This document shows, one piece after another, positions 8,162-15,919 of a stretch of 64,000 bases of DNA (position 1 is the first letter of the stretch; each line of letters opens with the position of its first letter). The stretch comes from Roseibacterium elongatum DSM 19469 (GTDB taxonomy: Bacteria > Pseudomonadota > Alphaproteobacteria > Rhodobacterales > Rhodobacteraceae). Under the pieces are notes generated by a model. The model made no database searches. It had not been told where the DNA came from and saw only the letters and a program-made list of their open reading frames with translations. The stretch lies in the NCBI RefSeq assembly GCF_000590925.1, contig NZ_CP004372.1, positions 2,089,001 to 2,153,000 on the forward strand, read 5' to 3'. The position numbers and the translations under genes were made by a program.

Positions 8162-9256
8162 TCACGCCGCTGACAGGCACTCGGCCAGGGTTGTGGCCAG
8201 GTTCCGCATCAATTGCGGGTACAGCGTCGGCCCGACGTCAAGATCGACACCCAGCGGGTCGATCACCCCTGTATTCGCCTCGGTGCCCTCTAGAACGGTG
8301 GCCACAAGGCCGGGGTCGAATTGCGGTTCCGCCAGGACACACTGAACCCCTGCGTCGCGGACGCGCTCCTGTATCTCGGCGATCCGCGCCGGGCTGGGAT
8401 CTTGCGCGTCGCCCAGCGAAATGGCGCCGGAGGCCGGGAAATCGAAGGCCGTCTCGAAATACTGGTACGCGTCATGGAAAACGATGAAATTGCCACCGCG
8501 CACCGGGTCGAGGAGTTCGGTGACCTCGGCCGACACGGCCTCGAGTTCCGCTTGCGCCGCCGCGGCATTCGCGAAATAGGCCCCGGCATTCTCGGGATCG
8601 GCCGCGGACAATTCGGCCGCGATCAGGTTCAGCCATGCCGCCGCATTCGCGGGAGACAGCCATGCGTGGGGGTCGAACGCCCCGTGGTCATGGCCGTGGT
8701 CGTGCCCATCGGCGTCGGCATGCTCCTCATCGGCGTGCTCGTCGTCATGCGCGTGGTCATCGTCGTGATCATGGTCGTCATGCCCGTGGTCGTCGTGATC
8801 ATGCGCCGCATCTGCGTGATCTTCGTGGTCATGATCGTCGTCCGCGTGGTCGTCATGATCGTGGTCATGATCTTCATCGCCATGCGAATGCGCCTCGAAC
8901 AGGGCCCCTTCGCGGAACGGCAGCAAGGTCGTTTCCTCCGCTTCCAGCAGGGTCAGAACCCCGGCCCCCTCGGCCAGCACGCGCACGGCGCTGGTCATCC
9001 AGGGCGCCAGGCTGTCGCCCATCCAGATCACGACATCCGCGTTCTGCAATGCGTCGGCCTCGGACGGGCGCAGGTTGTATTCGTGCGGCGAGGCCCCCGG
9101 CGGCAGGATCAGGTTCGGTTCGCCGACCCCGTCCATCACGCGCGCCACGAGGGAATGGATCGGTGCGATGTCGACGGCGACACTGGGCACATCGGCCATC
9201 GCCGTGCCGCCCAACAGGGTGGCCGCTACGGATAGGGAGGCAAGCTTTCTGGACAT
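8162..9256 (-). CDS. znuA: Zinc ABC transporter, periplasmic binding protein
   Basis: ZnuA captures Zn2+ in the periplasm for the ZnuBC importer. The 364-residue protein begins with a signal peptide (MSRKLASLSVAATLLGGTAMA). Zinc-site motifs are present: PPGASPHEY (His58) and DPHAWLSP. Between them, residues about 123-198 form a very His/Asp-rich loop with roughly 23 histidines, the hallmark that separates zinc- from manganese-type cluster 9 proteins; it is longer than in most homologues. The start at 9256 fits the signal peptide; an upstream ATG at 9328 would prepend unrelated residues and run through the zur operator. It is divergent from zur-znuCB. Confidence 0.94.
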   Translation of the reverse strand: MSRKLASLSVAATLLGGTAMADVPSVAVDIAPIHSLVARVMDGVGEPNLILPPGASPHEYNLRPSEADALQNADVVIWMGDSLAPWMTSAVRVLAEGAGVLTLLEAEETTLLPFREGALFEAHSHGDEDHDHDHDDHADDDHDHEDHADAAHDHDDHGHDDHDHDDDHAHDDEHADEEHADADGHDHGHDHGAFDPHAWLSPANAAAWLNLIAAELSAADPENAGAYFANAAAAQAELEAVSAEVTELLDPVRGGNFIVFHDAYQYFETAFDFPASGAISLGDAQDPSPARIAEIQERVRDAGVQCVLAEPQFDPGLVATVLEGTEANTGVIDPLGVDLDVGPTLYPQLMRNLATTLAECLSAA

Positions 9257-9267
9257 GGAGAACCCCG

Positions 9268-9282
9268 TGTGATTGTATAACA
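9268..9282. promoter_or_regulatory. Zur-box-like palindrome, znuA side
   Basis: TGTGAT-TGT-ATAACA matches the pattern TGwTAT-N3-ATAwCA with one mismatch. It lies 12 bases before the znuA start. Zur regulation is inferred from the neighbouring zur gene. Confidence 0.5.
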
Positions 9283-9298
9283 TTGGCTGTTGCCTAAA

Positions 9299-9313
9299 TG
9301 ATATGAAATAACA
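9299..9313. promoter_or_regulatory. Zur-box-like palindrome, zur side
   Basis: TGATAT-GAA-ATAACA fits TGwTAT-N3-ATAwCA at every position. It touches the first possible zur ATG (9313), which argues that zur translation starts at 9334. With the second copy 31 bases away it would allow Zur to repress both directions. Confidence 0.6.
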
Positions 9314-9333
9314 TGGCAAGTGAGGCAAGACTC

Positions 9334-9831
9334 ATGTCCGCCGAAAGCGCGGTTCCCCTCGGGTTCGAAAAGCATGACCACATGACCTGCGTCGCCGAGG
9401 CCCTGTCCGCAGCCGAGGCGCGCTGCGCCGAGGAAGGCCTGCGCCTGACGCCGGTGCGTCGCAAGGTGCTGGAGTTGCTGCTGCAAGAGCATCGTGCGCT
9501 GGGGGCCTATGCCATTCTGGATCTGCTGCGCGGGGCGGGGTTCGGCTCGCAGCCGCCGGTGGCCTATCGCGCCCTCGATTTCCTGTCGGAACATGGTTTC
9601 GTGCACCGGATCGAGCGCCTGAATGCCTTTGTCGCCTGCGCCCATCCCACCGAGCAGCATTCGCCGGCCTTCATGATTTGCCGGATCTGCGGCGCGGTGG
9701 CCGAAACGCCCGCCTCGCCCGGCAAAGGGGCCTTTGCCGCCGCCGCCCGCGCCGCGGGGTTTCAGATCGAGAAAACGGTGTTCGAGGCCGAGGGCATTTG
9801 CCCGGCCTGCGCCGAGAAAGCAGATGCATGA
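9334..9831 (+). CDS. zur: Zinc uptake regulator, Fur family
   Basis: A 165-residue Fur-family repressor with the winged-helix segment (RLTPVRRKVLELL to VAYRALDFLSEHG) and the metal-site motif CAHPTEQHSP, plus the structural zinc cysteine pairs CRICG and CPAC. Position between znuA and znuCB identifies it as Zur rather than Fur. The start at 9334 is preceded by GAGG at good spacing; the ATG at 9313 is embedded in the candidate Zur box. The stop overlaps znuC in an ATGA. Zur would bind DNA with Zn2+ and repress both znu transcripts, including its own. Confidence 0.92.
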   Translation: MSAESAVPLGFEKHDHMTCVAEALSAAEARCAEEGLRLTPVRRKVLELLLQEHRALGAYAILDLLRGAGFGSQPPVAYRALDFLSEHGFVHRIERLNAFVACAHPTEQHSPAFMICRICGAVAETPASPGKGAFAAAARAAGFQIEKTVFEAEGICPACAEKADA

Positions 9832-10571
9832 GCCTGATCAGTGTCAAGGACCTGAGCGTCGCCTATGGTGCGAACCGCGTGCTGCGCCATGTGGACCTGA
9901 CCCTCGAACCGGGGGAGATCGTCACCATCGTGGGGCCGAACGGGTCGGGCAAGACCAGCCTCTTGCGCGCCATCATCGGGGCCACGCCGGTCAGCGACGG
10001 CAAGATCACCCTGAAGCCGGGGCTGAAGATCGGCTACGTGCCGCAGCGTCTGCATATCGACCCGACCTTGCCGATCACGGTCGACCGTTTCATGCGCCTG
10101 ACCGACCCCGTGTCGCGCGACCGATGCAAGGCGGCGCTGACCAAGGCGGGCGTGCCCGACCTGCTGACACGGCAGATGTCGCAGCTGTCGGGCGGGCAGT
10201 TCCAGCGCGTCCTGCTGGCGCGGGCGCTGATCAACCAGCCCGATGTCCTGCTGCTTGACGAGGCGACGCAGGGGCTGGATCAACCCGGATCGGCGGCCTT
10301 CTACCAACAGATCGAGGCCGTGCGCCGCGAGACCGGCTGTGCCGTCGTCATGATCAGCCACGAGTTGCACGTGGTCATGAGCGCGTCCGACCGCGTCATC
10401 TGTCTGAACGGTCATGTCTGTTGCGAGGGCACGCCCGCGGTCGTCGCTTCGGCACCGGAGTATCGGGCGCTGTTCGGCACCGGGACCGGGGGGGCCTTGG
10501 CGCTCTATCGGCACGAGCATGACCACGGCCACGACCACGACCACCCGCAAAGCCACGAGGCCGCCGAATAA
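9828..10571 (+). CDS. znuC: Zinc ABC transporter, ATPase
   Basis: ZnuC energises zinc import. The 247-residue ATPase shows Walker A GPNGSGKT, signature LSGGQFQR, Walker B VLLLDEA and the switch His in VVMISHE. It ends in a His-rich tail (RHEHDHGHDHDH), which is cytoplasmic and could bind zinc; such tails occur in some alphaproteobacterial ZnuC. It is coupled to zur by an ATGA and to znuB by TAATG. Confidence 0.94.
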   Translation: MSLISVKDLSVAYGANRVLRHVDLTLEPGEIVTIVGPNGSGKTSLLRAIIGATPVSDGKITLKPGLKIGYVPQRLHIDPTLPITVDRFMRLTDPVSRDRCKAALTKAGVPDLLTRQMSQLSGGQFQRVLLARALINQPDVLLLDEATQGLDQPGSAAFYQQIEAVRRETGCAVVMISHELHVVMSASDRVICLNGHVCCEGTPAVVASAPEYRALFGTGTGGALALYRHEHDHGHDHDHPQSHEAAE

Positions 10572-11368
10572 TGCTCGACGATTTCATGACCCGCGCCACC
10601 CTTGCGGGGATCGGGGTGGCCTTTGCCGCGGCGCCGCTGGGCTGTTTCGTGGTCTGGCGCCGGATGGCCTATTTTGGCGATGCGACGGCCCATGCCGCCA
10701 TTCTGGGGGTCGCGTTGTCGCTGGCGCTCCAGATCTCGATCTTTGCCGGGGCGCTGGCCGTGGCCCTGCTCATGGCGCTGACCGTGACGGTGCTGGCCGG
10801 GCGAGGCTATGCGATGGACACGCTGCTGGGTGTGCTTGCGCATGCCGCCCTGGCCTTCGGCTTGGTGGCGGTGTCGTTCATCTCGGGCGTGCGGTTCGAT
10901 CTGATGGCCTATCTGTTCGGCGATATCCTGGCGGTGTCGCGCGGGGATCTGGTGGTGATCTGGGGCGGCGCGGCCCTGGTCGTTGCGCTGATCGTCTGGC
11001 GCTGGGCGGCGCTCTTGACCTCGACCCTCAGTCCCGAACTGGCCTATGCCAGCGGTCTCGATCCCAAGCGCGAACAACTGGTCCTGACGATTTCGCTGGC
11101 CATCACGGTGGCCGTCGCCATCAAGGTGGTGGGGGTGCTGCTGATCGCGGCCATGCTGATCATCCCGGCCGCCGCCGCCCGTGGCCTGGCCCGGACGCCC
11201 GAGGCCATGGCGATGATCGCCGCCGCGATCGGGGCGATTTCGGCCGTGACCGGCCTGCAGGGGGCTTATCTGTTCGACACGCCGGCCGGCCCGACCATCG
11301 TCTGCGTGGCCGCGATCATTTTCGCGGTGCTGAACCTGTTTGGATGGCGCAGCCGCAGCGGGGCCTGA
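10571..11368 (+). CDS. znuB: Zinc ABC transporter, permease
   Basis: A 265-residue integral membrane protein of the ABC-3 (cluster 9) permease family with about eight hydrophobic segments; it begins MLDDFMTRATLAGIG and contains the family segment FGDATAHAAILG. It forms the membrane channel of ZnuABC. It is the last gene of zur-znuC-znuB, sharing one base with the znuC stop. Confidence 0.93.
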   Translation: MLDDFMTRATLAGIGVAFAAAPLGCFVVWRRMAYFGDATAHAAILGVALSLALQISIFAGALAVALLMALTVTVLAGRGYAMDTLLGVLAHAALAFGLVAVSFISGVRFDLMAYLFGDILAVSRGDLVVIWGGAALVVALIVWRWAALLTSTLSPELAYASGLDPKREQLVLTISLAITVAVAIKVVGVLLIAAMLIIPAAAARGLARTPEAMAMIAAAIGAISAVTGLQGAYLFDTPAGPTIVCVAAIIFAVLNLFGWRSRSGA

Positions 11369-11395
11369 TCGCGCGCCGCATGGACCTGCAAAGGT

Positions 11396-11731
11396 CTAGC
11401 GGGGCGACAGCAGAACCGACGATTGGATGCGCCCGTCCGCAAGAGTCTGCTCGGCCGCAAACGGCAGTGTCCCGTCGCCATTCAGCCCGAAATGGATGAT
11501 TGCCGCCTCTGTAGCCGATGCCCCGCGCAGGATCACCTCGGCGCGCCCCGGGCGACCGGCGACGCGGGTATCGCTGCCGTCAATCTGGAGCTGACATCGC
11601 AACCGGGCGCTTTCCGTGCCATCGGCGTAAATGCCTTCACCCTGGCAGTCGCCGGTCATTTGCAACAGGGTGAATTGAGCCCGACCGGCGGTTGGAAACG
11701 CCATGATCAAAAGCGGAAGACGTGGTTTCAT
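11396..11731 (-). CDS. Small exported protein of unknown function
   Basis: This 111-residue protein is not recognised. It starts with a probable Sec signal peptide (MKPRLPLLIMAFPTAGRA, cleavage near AQF) and the rest is predicted beta-rich and soluble, with two cysteines (GDCQGEG and RCQLQ) that could form a disulfide. It follows the decayed RND exporter on the same strand by 11 bases, so it may be a leftover of the same former operon. It has normal local codon use and may still be functional. Confidence 0.55.
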   Translation of the reverse strand: MKPRLPLLIMAFPTAGRAQFTLLQMTGDCQGEGIYADGTESARLRCQLQIDGSDTRVAGRPGRAEVILRGASATEAAIIHFGLNGDGTLPFAAEQTLADGRIQSSVLLSPR

Positions 11732-11742
11732 CAGTCATCCAC

Positions 11743-12760
11743 CTAGGCCAGCACCGAGACGATCAGGCTGGTCGTCACGACAGGCGGGATGGTGGCCTGC
11801 GGCGCCCGCGCCACATCGGGCCACCGTGGCCTGTGCCGCGCGCCCTGGTCCAGGCGCAGCCGGTTCGCCAGGTGGATCGTATCGTCCACCGCGATGCCGA
11901 AGGCGATGGTCGGGTCGATGGCAATCCGGTGGCGGAGAGCAGCCACCGCCGCGCGGCTGATCCACGAAAACCGCACCAGCCCCGCGCGCAGATGTCCGGC
12001 CCGCAGGGGCAGCATCACCGCCACCGGCACGGCCAGCACGACCGCAAACGGCGTCAAAAACAACCCCGTGGCCCCCAGCACCGTCAGCTCCGACAAGGAC
12101 GCCGAGCCCACGATCAAAAGGCTGCGAAAGGCCATCGCCGTCGTCAGCGCGGTTGGCATGATCGCCACGAAGGCCGTCATCGGGATGCCGAGGCCCGCGA
12201 TCAGCGCCAGCGACCAGATCCGCCCGAGGTTCGGCGGCAGGGGGCAGAGCACAGCCGCGCGCCATGATCGAAACAACCCCACGAGCGACAGCTCGGGCTT
12301 CGGGTCCGCCCCGGCCCTGGCGCGGGCACGAGCGTCACTGCGCTGCGATTGCCAGACGGACCGATCCGGGATCACGGTGATCAGGTCGTCTGACAGGATC
12401 TGAAGGGCCAAGGGGCGAGATATCGCGCAACTGCCGCAGCCGCGCCCCATCCACCAAAGCGGCCAGATCGCTGCGTGCAAGGTGGGTCGCCCCCACGCCT
12501 TCGGGATCGGGAAGGGAGAAGATGCTGAGCACAGCAGACACGCCTTCGGTAAAGGACAGATCGAGGATGGGGTTTCCAACGCCGTCAGCACGCCACCGGC
12601 GCCCGTGTCGGCGCTCTGCACCATTACCGCCTGATCGCGCGCGGGTGCGCCGAAATCCTGTTCGAACGCATCGAAGGTTCGGTCTGTCTCGGCCTCGTCC
12701 CGCGAGGCGGCCGCGTTGTCAATCCCGCCGCCTGCCCGGTCGCGGCGGGGCGCGTCGTTG
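11743..12760 (-). pseudogene. Decayed RND/MMPL-type exporter
   Basis: Pieces of an RND-superfamily exporter are readable across three frames in the right order: a periplasmic-loop start (TFDAFEQDFGAPARD), ALETPSSI, then VLSIFSLPDPEG in a second frame, then LITVIPDRSVWQSQR, transmembrane segments (IWSLALIAGLGIPMTAFVAI, GSASLSELTVLG), and the second-repeat motif FGIAVDDTIHLANRLRLD ending PPVVTTSLI. Typical homologues are about 750-800 residues; only about 340 codons remain. The first transmembrane helix, several internal blocks and the C-terminal helices are missing, and at least two frameshifts are present. Internal losses show this is real decay and not only a sequencing error. Confidence 0.8.
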
Positions 12761-13162
12761 CGTCAGCCCGGTGGCCCATACTGCGCGAACCGCCGTCTTG
12801 GGCGCAGCTTGGGGCAGGGCCTAATCGGGCCTGGTTGGATCGGAGCATGGGATCAAAGCTCGTTCCCCCCCCCCCCGCTGCGTCCGCAGCGGGCTGCTCG
12901 GAGCCGATCATGGGACAGGGCGGCGACGGCCAGATCGGGGATAGTTCCGAGTTGCAGCCCGCCCCGTCACGGGCGATAGGGTATGGCGGTGGATTGACCA
13001 GGGCGAGGTGGCGGCTCACCCCAGGCTGTTCGTGATTGCCAGGTGCGTCGACATCGTGCCGTTAAAAGCAGGTTTGGCTGATTTTTGAAAGACATGACCG
13101 ACATGCGCCGCCGCTTCGAATGCCGACCCAAGCTGCCACGCCACCGGGGCGTTGTCTGATCG
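12761..13162. other. Intergenic region with C12 tract and hairpin
   Basis: No gene was recognised. The region holds a 12-C homopolymer (12865-12876) abutting the hairpin CCCGCTGC-GTCC-GCAGCGGG (12874-12893). The part just before 13163 should contain the bluE promoter; no cobalamin riboswitch elements (B12 box) were found there. Confidence 0.6.
12865..12893. repeat. C12 homopolymer joined to an 8-bp hairpin
   Basis: Twelve consecutive C (12865-12876), the last three being part of a perfect stem CCCGCTGC / GCAGCGGG with loop GTCC. It could be a terminator-like structure or a slippage-prone tract. Confidence 0.6.
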
Positions 13163-13954
13163 ATGGTCTTCGTCGCGGGACATTTCGGGGAATGGTTGCA
13201 AGGGCGGGTTGGCCCCGCCGCCGAGGTTGCGCTGATCACGCTGGCTTGTCCGGTCGCCGGGGCGCGGGCCGAGATCGCCGCGTCCGCCACGCTCGGCCTC
13301 GAGCAGGCCGAACCGCTGCTGGATATCGCGCGCTGTCGCGGGTTTCTGCGCCATCTCGGTCTGGCTGATGCCCTCCGGATCCGGCTGCAGGCCGACCTGC
13401 CGCCCGGTGGCGGCGCCGGCATGTCGACCGCGTCGCTGGTGGCCCTCGCGCGGGCGGCGGGCGCGCCCGAGGACCGGATCGCGGCGGCCTGCCTTGCGGT
13501 CGAGGGGGCGACCGACCCGGTCATGCTGCCATGCCCCGACGCGGTGCTCTGGGCCCCCCGCTCGGCGCGGTGTCTGGCCGGGATGCCGCCCCCACCCGCA
13601 GCCGAGATCGTGGGTGGCTACTGGGGTCCGCCCTGCCGCACCGATCCCGGCGATACCGCCTTTCCCGAGATTGACGATCTCGTGTCCGCCTGGGCCACCG
13701 GGCCCGATCTGCCCGAGGCCGCGCGCCTTGCGGCGCGGTCCGCCACGCGCACGACGCGGTCGCGCGGCCCCAAGAACGACCCGACCCCGGCCATGGCCCG
13801 CGACCTTGCCGCCTTGGGCTGGGCGCGGGCGCATACCGGGCCAGCGCGTGCGCTGATCTTTGCGCCGGGGCAGGCCCCCGCCGATGCCGAGGATCACCTG
13901 CGGCGCGCGGGCTATACCCATATTCTGCGATTTCGCACCGGGGGGCGCGCATGA
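13163..13954 (+). CDS. bluE: GHMP kinase, L-threonine kinase of cobalamin synthesis (PduX/BluE-like)
   Basis: The 263-residue protein belongs to the GHMP kinase family: the phosphate-binding motif PPGGGAGMSTASL lies near residue 85, and the N-terminus VAGHFGEWLQG matches PduX-type L-threonine kinases. These make L-threonine phosphate, which CobC decarboxylates to (R)-1-aminopropan-2-ol phosphate, the nucleotide-loop linker. The next two genes are cobD and cobC, exactly the enzymes that use the product, and the gene overlaps cobD in an ATGA. The Rhodobacter name bluE is given by position and similarity from memory. Confidence 0.78.
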   Translation: MVFVAGHFGEWLQGRVGPAAEVALITLACPVAGARAEIAASATLGLEQAEPLLDIARCRGFLRHLGLADALRIRLQADLPPGGGAGMSTASLVALARAAGAPEDRIAAACLAVEGATDPVMLPCPDAVLWAPRSARCLAGMPPPPAAEIVGGYWGPPCRTDPGDTAFPEIDDLVSAWATGPDLPEAARLAARSATRTTRSRGPKNDPTPAMARDLAALGWARAHTGPARALIFAPGQAPADAEDHLRRAGYTHILRFRTGGRA

Positions 13955-14892
13955 GTTTTGCCGCTGCGATGGCGCTTGCACTGGTGATCGACGCCTGTCT
14001 CGGCTGGCCCGATCGCCTCTACGCCCGTATCGGGCATCCGGTGACGTGGATCGGGGCGGTGATCTCGGCGCTCGAGACGCGGCTCAATCATGGCCCCGAC
14101 CGGCGGCGGCGCGTCTGGGGGGGCGTTACCGTCGCGATCGTACTGGCGGTGTCGATCCTGCCCGCGATCTGGGTCCAGAGCGTTCTGCCGGACGGGTGGG
14201 GCGGGGTGATCCTGGCCGGAATACTGGGCTGGCCGTTGATCGCGTCGCGGGCGTTGCACGACTATGTCGCCGCCGTATCGCGGCCGCTGGCGTCGGGCGA
14301 TCTGGCCGGGGCGCGGGCCGCGGTCGCCATGCTCGTCAGCCGTGATCCCAAGGGGCTGGATGCCGCAGCGGTGGCACGGGCCGGCGTCGAAAGCCTTGCT
14401 GAAAACACCTCGGACGGGGTTGTGGCCCCGCTGTTCTGGGGGGCGATCCTGGGCTTGCCCGGGCTGGCCGGGTACAAGGCGGTCAACACGCTCGACTCGA
14501 TGATCGGCTATCGCAACGACCGCTACGAGGATTTCGGAAAGGTCGCCGCGCGTATGGATGACGCGCTGAATCTGATCCCGGCGCGGCTGACGGGGCTGAT
14601 CTTCGTGCTGGTATCGGGGCAGAGGCGCAGGGCCTGGTCTGTCATGCTGCGCGATGCGGGCCAGCACCGGTCGCCCAATGCCGGTTGGCCCGAGGCGGCG
14701 ATGGCCGGGGCCCTTGGCATCCGGGTATCCGGGCCACGTGTCTATGACGCGCGTGTCGTCCAGGAGCCCTGGGTCAACGCGGGCGCACCCGACCCGGATG
14801 CCGAGGACATGGCGCGCGGCCTTGCCCTTTACCTGCGAGCGATGGTCTTGTGTGGCGCGGGCCTTGTGACGCTCGCTTGGATCGGGGGCTGA
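13951..14892 (+). CDS. cobD: Adenosylcobinamide-phosphate synthase
   Basis: CobD (CbiB) attaches aminopropanol phosphate to adenosylcobyric acid. The 313-residue membrane protein shows the family core: GHPVTWIG near the N-terminus, ESLAENTSDGVVAPLFW, and YKAVNTLDSMIGYRNDRYEDFG. Several hydrophobic segments agree with inner-membrane location. It is coupled to bluE by ATGA, and cobC starts one base after its stop. Confidence 0.95.
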   Translation: MSFAAAMALALVIDACLGWPDRLYARIGHPVTWIGAVISALETRLNHGPDRRRRVWGGVTVAIVLAVSILPAIWVQSVLPDGWGGVILAGILGWPLIASRALHDYVAAVSRPLASGDLAGARAAVAMLVSRDPKGLDAAAVARAGVESLAENTSDGVVAPLFWGAILGLPGLAGYKAVNTLDSMIGYRNDRYEDFGKVAARMDDALNLIPARLTGLIFVLVSGQRRRAWSVMLRDAGQHRSPNAGWPEAAMAGALGIRVSGPRVYDARVVQEPWVNAGAPDPDAEDMARGLALYLRAMVLCGAGLVTLAWIGG

Positions 14893-14893
14893 C

Positions 14894-15865
14894 ATGCGCG
14901 ACCACGGCGGCGATCTGGACAGGGCGCGCGCGACCTATGGCGGGGCCGACTGGATCGATCTGTCGACCGGGATCAACCCGGTGCCGTACCCGATGCCGGA
15001 CCTGCCGCATCACGCAATCGCCGCCCTGCCCACCGCGCAGGATATCGCCGCGCTCGAGGGCGCGGCGGCCCGCGCCTATGGCACCGGGGCGCAGGTGGCG
15101 GCGCTGGCCGGGGCGCAGGGGGCCATCCAGCTGGTGCCCCGCCTGCGGCCGGTCCGGCGGGCCGCCGTGCTGTCGCCCAGCTACAACGAACATGCCGCGT
15201 CGCTGAGCGCCCAGGGCTGGGAGGTGGAGGCGGTGGCGTCACCCACCGACATGGCCGGGGCCGATCTGGCGGTGGTGGTAAACCCCAACAACCCCGATGG
15301 GCGGTGTTGGACGCCGGAGGAGATGGCCGCCCTGGCCGACCGGGTCGGGCTGTTGGTGGTGGATGAGAGTTTCGCCGACCCGCACCCCGAATTATCGCTT
15401 GCGCCGCGACTGGCGCACATGGGCGAACGGGCGATCGTGCTGCGGTCCTTCGGCAAGTTCTACGGTCTGGCCGGGCTGCGGCTGGGCTTTGCCATTGGGG
15501 GGACCGAGACCGTGGCCGCGATCCGTGCGCTGGCCGGGCCATGGGCCGTCAGCGGCCCGGCGATCGTGGCAGGGACGGCGGCGCTGACCGATGCCACATG
15601 GCGCGCGGCCTGCTGCGCGCGGTTGGCGGATGACAGCGCTCGACTGGATGCGCTGGCCGTGGCGGCGGGGTGGGGCCTTGTCGGCGGTACGGCGCTGTTT
15701 CGGACCTATGACGCGGGCAATGCCCGCGCCGCGCAGGAGCGTCTGGCCCGAGCCGCGATCTGGACACGCATCTTCCCCTATAGCGATGGCTGGATCCGCC
15801 TCGGCCTGCCGGGCAGCGAGGCGGCATGGCAGCGCCTGCGCGCGGCGCTGCCGGGGGCGACCTGA
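14894..15865 (+). CDS. cobC: Threonine-phosphate decarboxylase (PLP)
   Basis: CobC is a fold-type I PLP enzyme related to histidinol-phosphate aminotransferase that decarboxylates L-threonine phosphate. The 323-residue product contains DLSTGINPVPYP, the VVNPNNPDGR motif, VVDESFADP and the PLP-lysine segment LRSFGKFYGLAGLRLG. The name follows the Pseudomonas/Rhodobacter nomenclature (Salmonella calls it CobD). It ends the bluE-cobD-cobC operon and converges on the peptide-transporter operon. Confidence 0.93.
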   Translation: MRDHGGDLDRARATYGGADWIDLSTGINPVPYPMPDLPHHAIAALPTAQDIAALEGAAARAYGTGAQVAALAGAQGAIQLVPRLRPVRRAAVLSPSYNEHAASLSAQGWEVEAVASPTDMAGADLAVVVNPNNPDGRCWTPEEMAALADRVGLLVVDESFADPHPELSLAPRLAHMGERAIVLRSFGKFYGLAGLRLGFAIGGTETVAAIRALAGPWAVSGPAIVAGTAALTDATWRAACCARLADDSARLDALAVAAGWGLVGGTALFRTYDAGNARAAQERLARAAIWTRIFPYSDGWIRLGLPGSEAAWQRLRAALPGAT

Positions 15866-15919
15866 TGGCATGACGGGTCTTGCGCGGACCGTCCACGCCA
15901 CGCGGCGGTGGCGGGGCGT

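Noticed and set aside
8321..9235. A Val/Ile/Met-rich plus-strand frame that looks like a membrane protein
   Set aside because: It is the complement of the His/Asp codons in the ZnuA zinc loop, which artificially yields hydrophobic residues.
12980..13162. Possible second cobalamin riboswitch upstream of bluE
   Set aside because: Neither the B12 box nor the CCGCAACTG-type core was found in this stretch.
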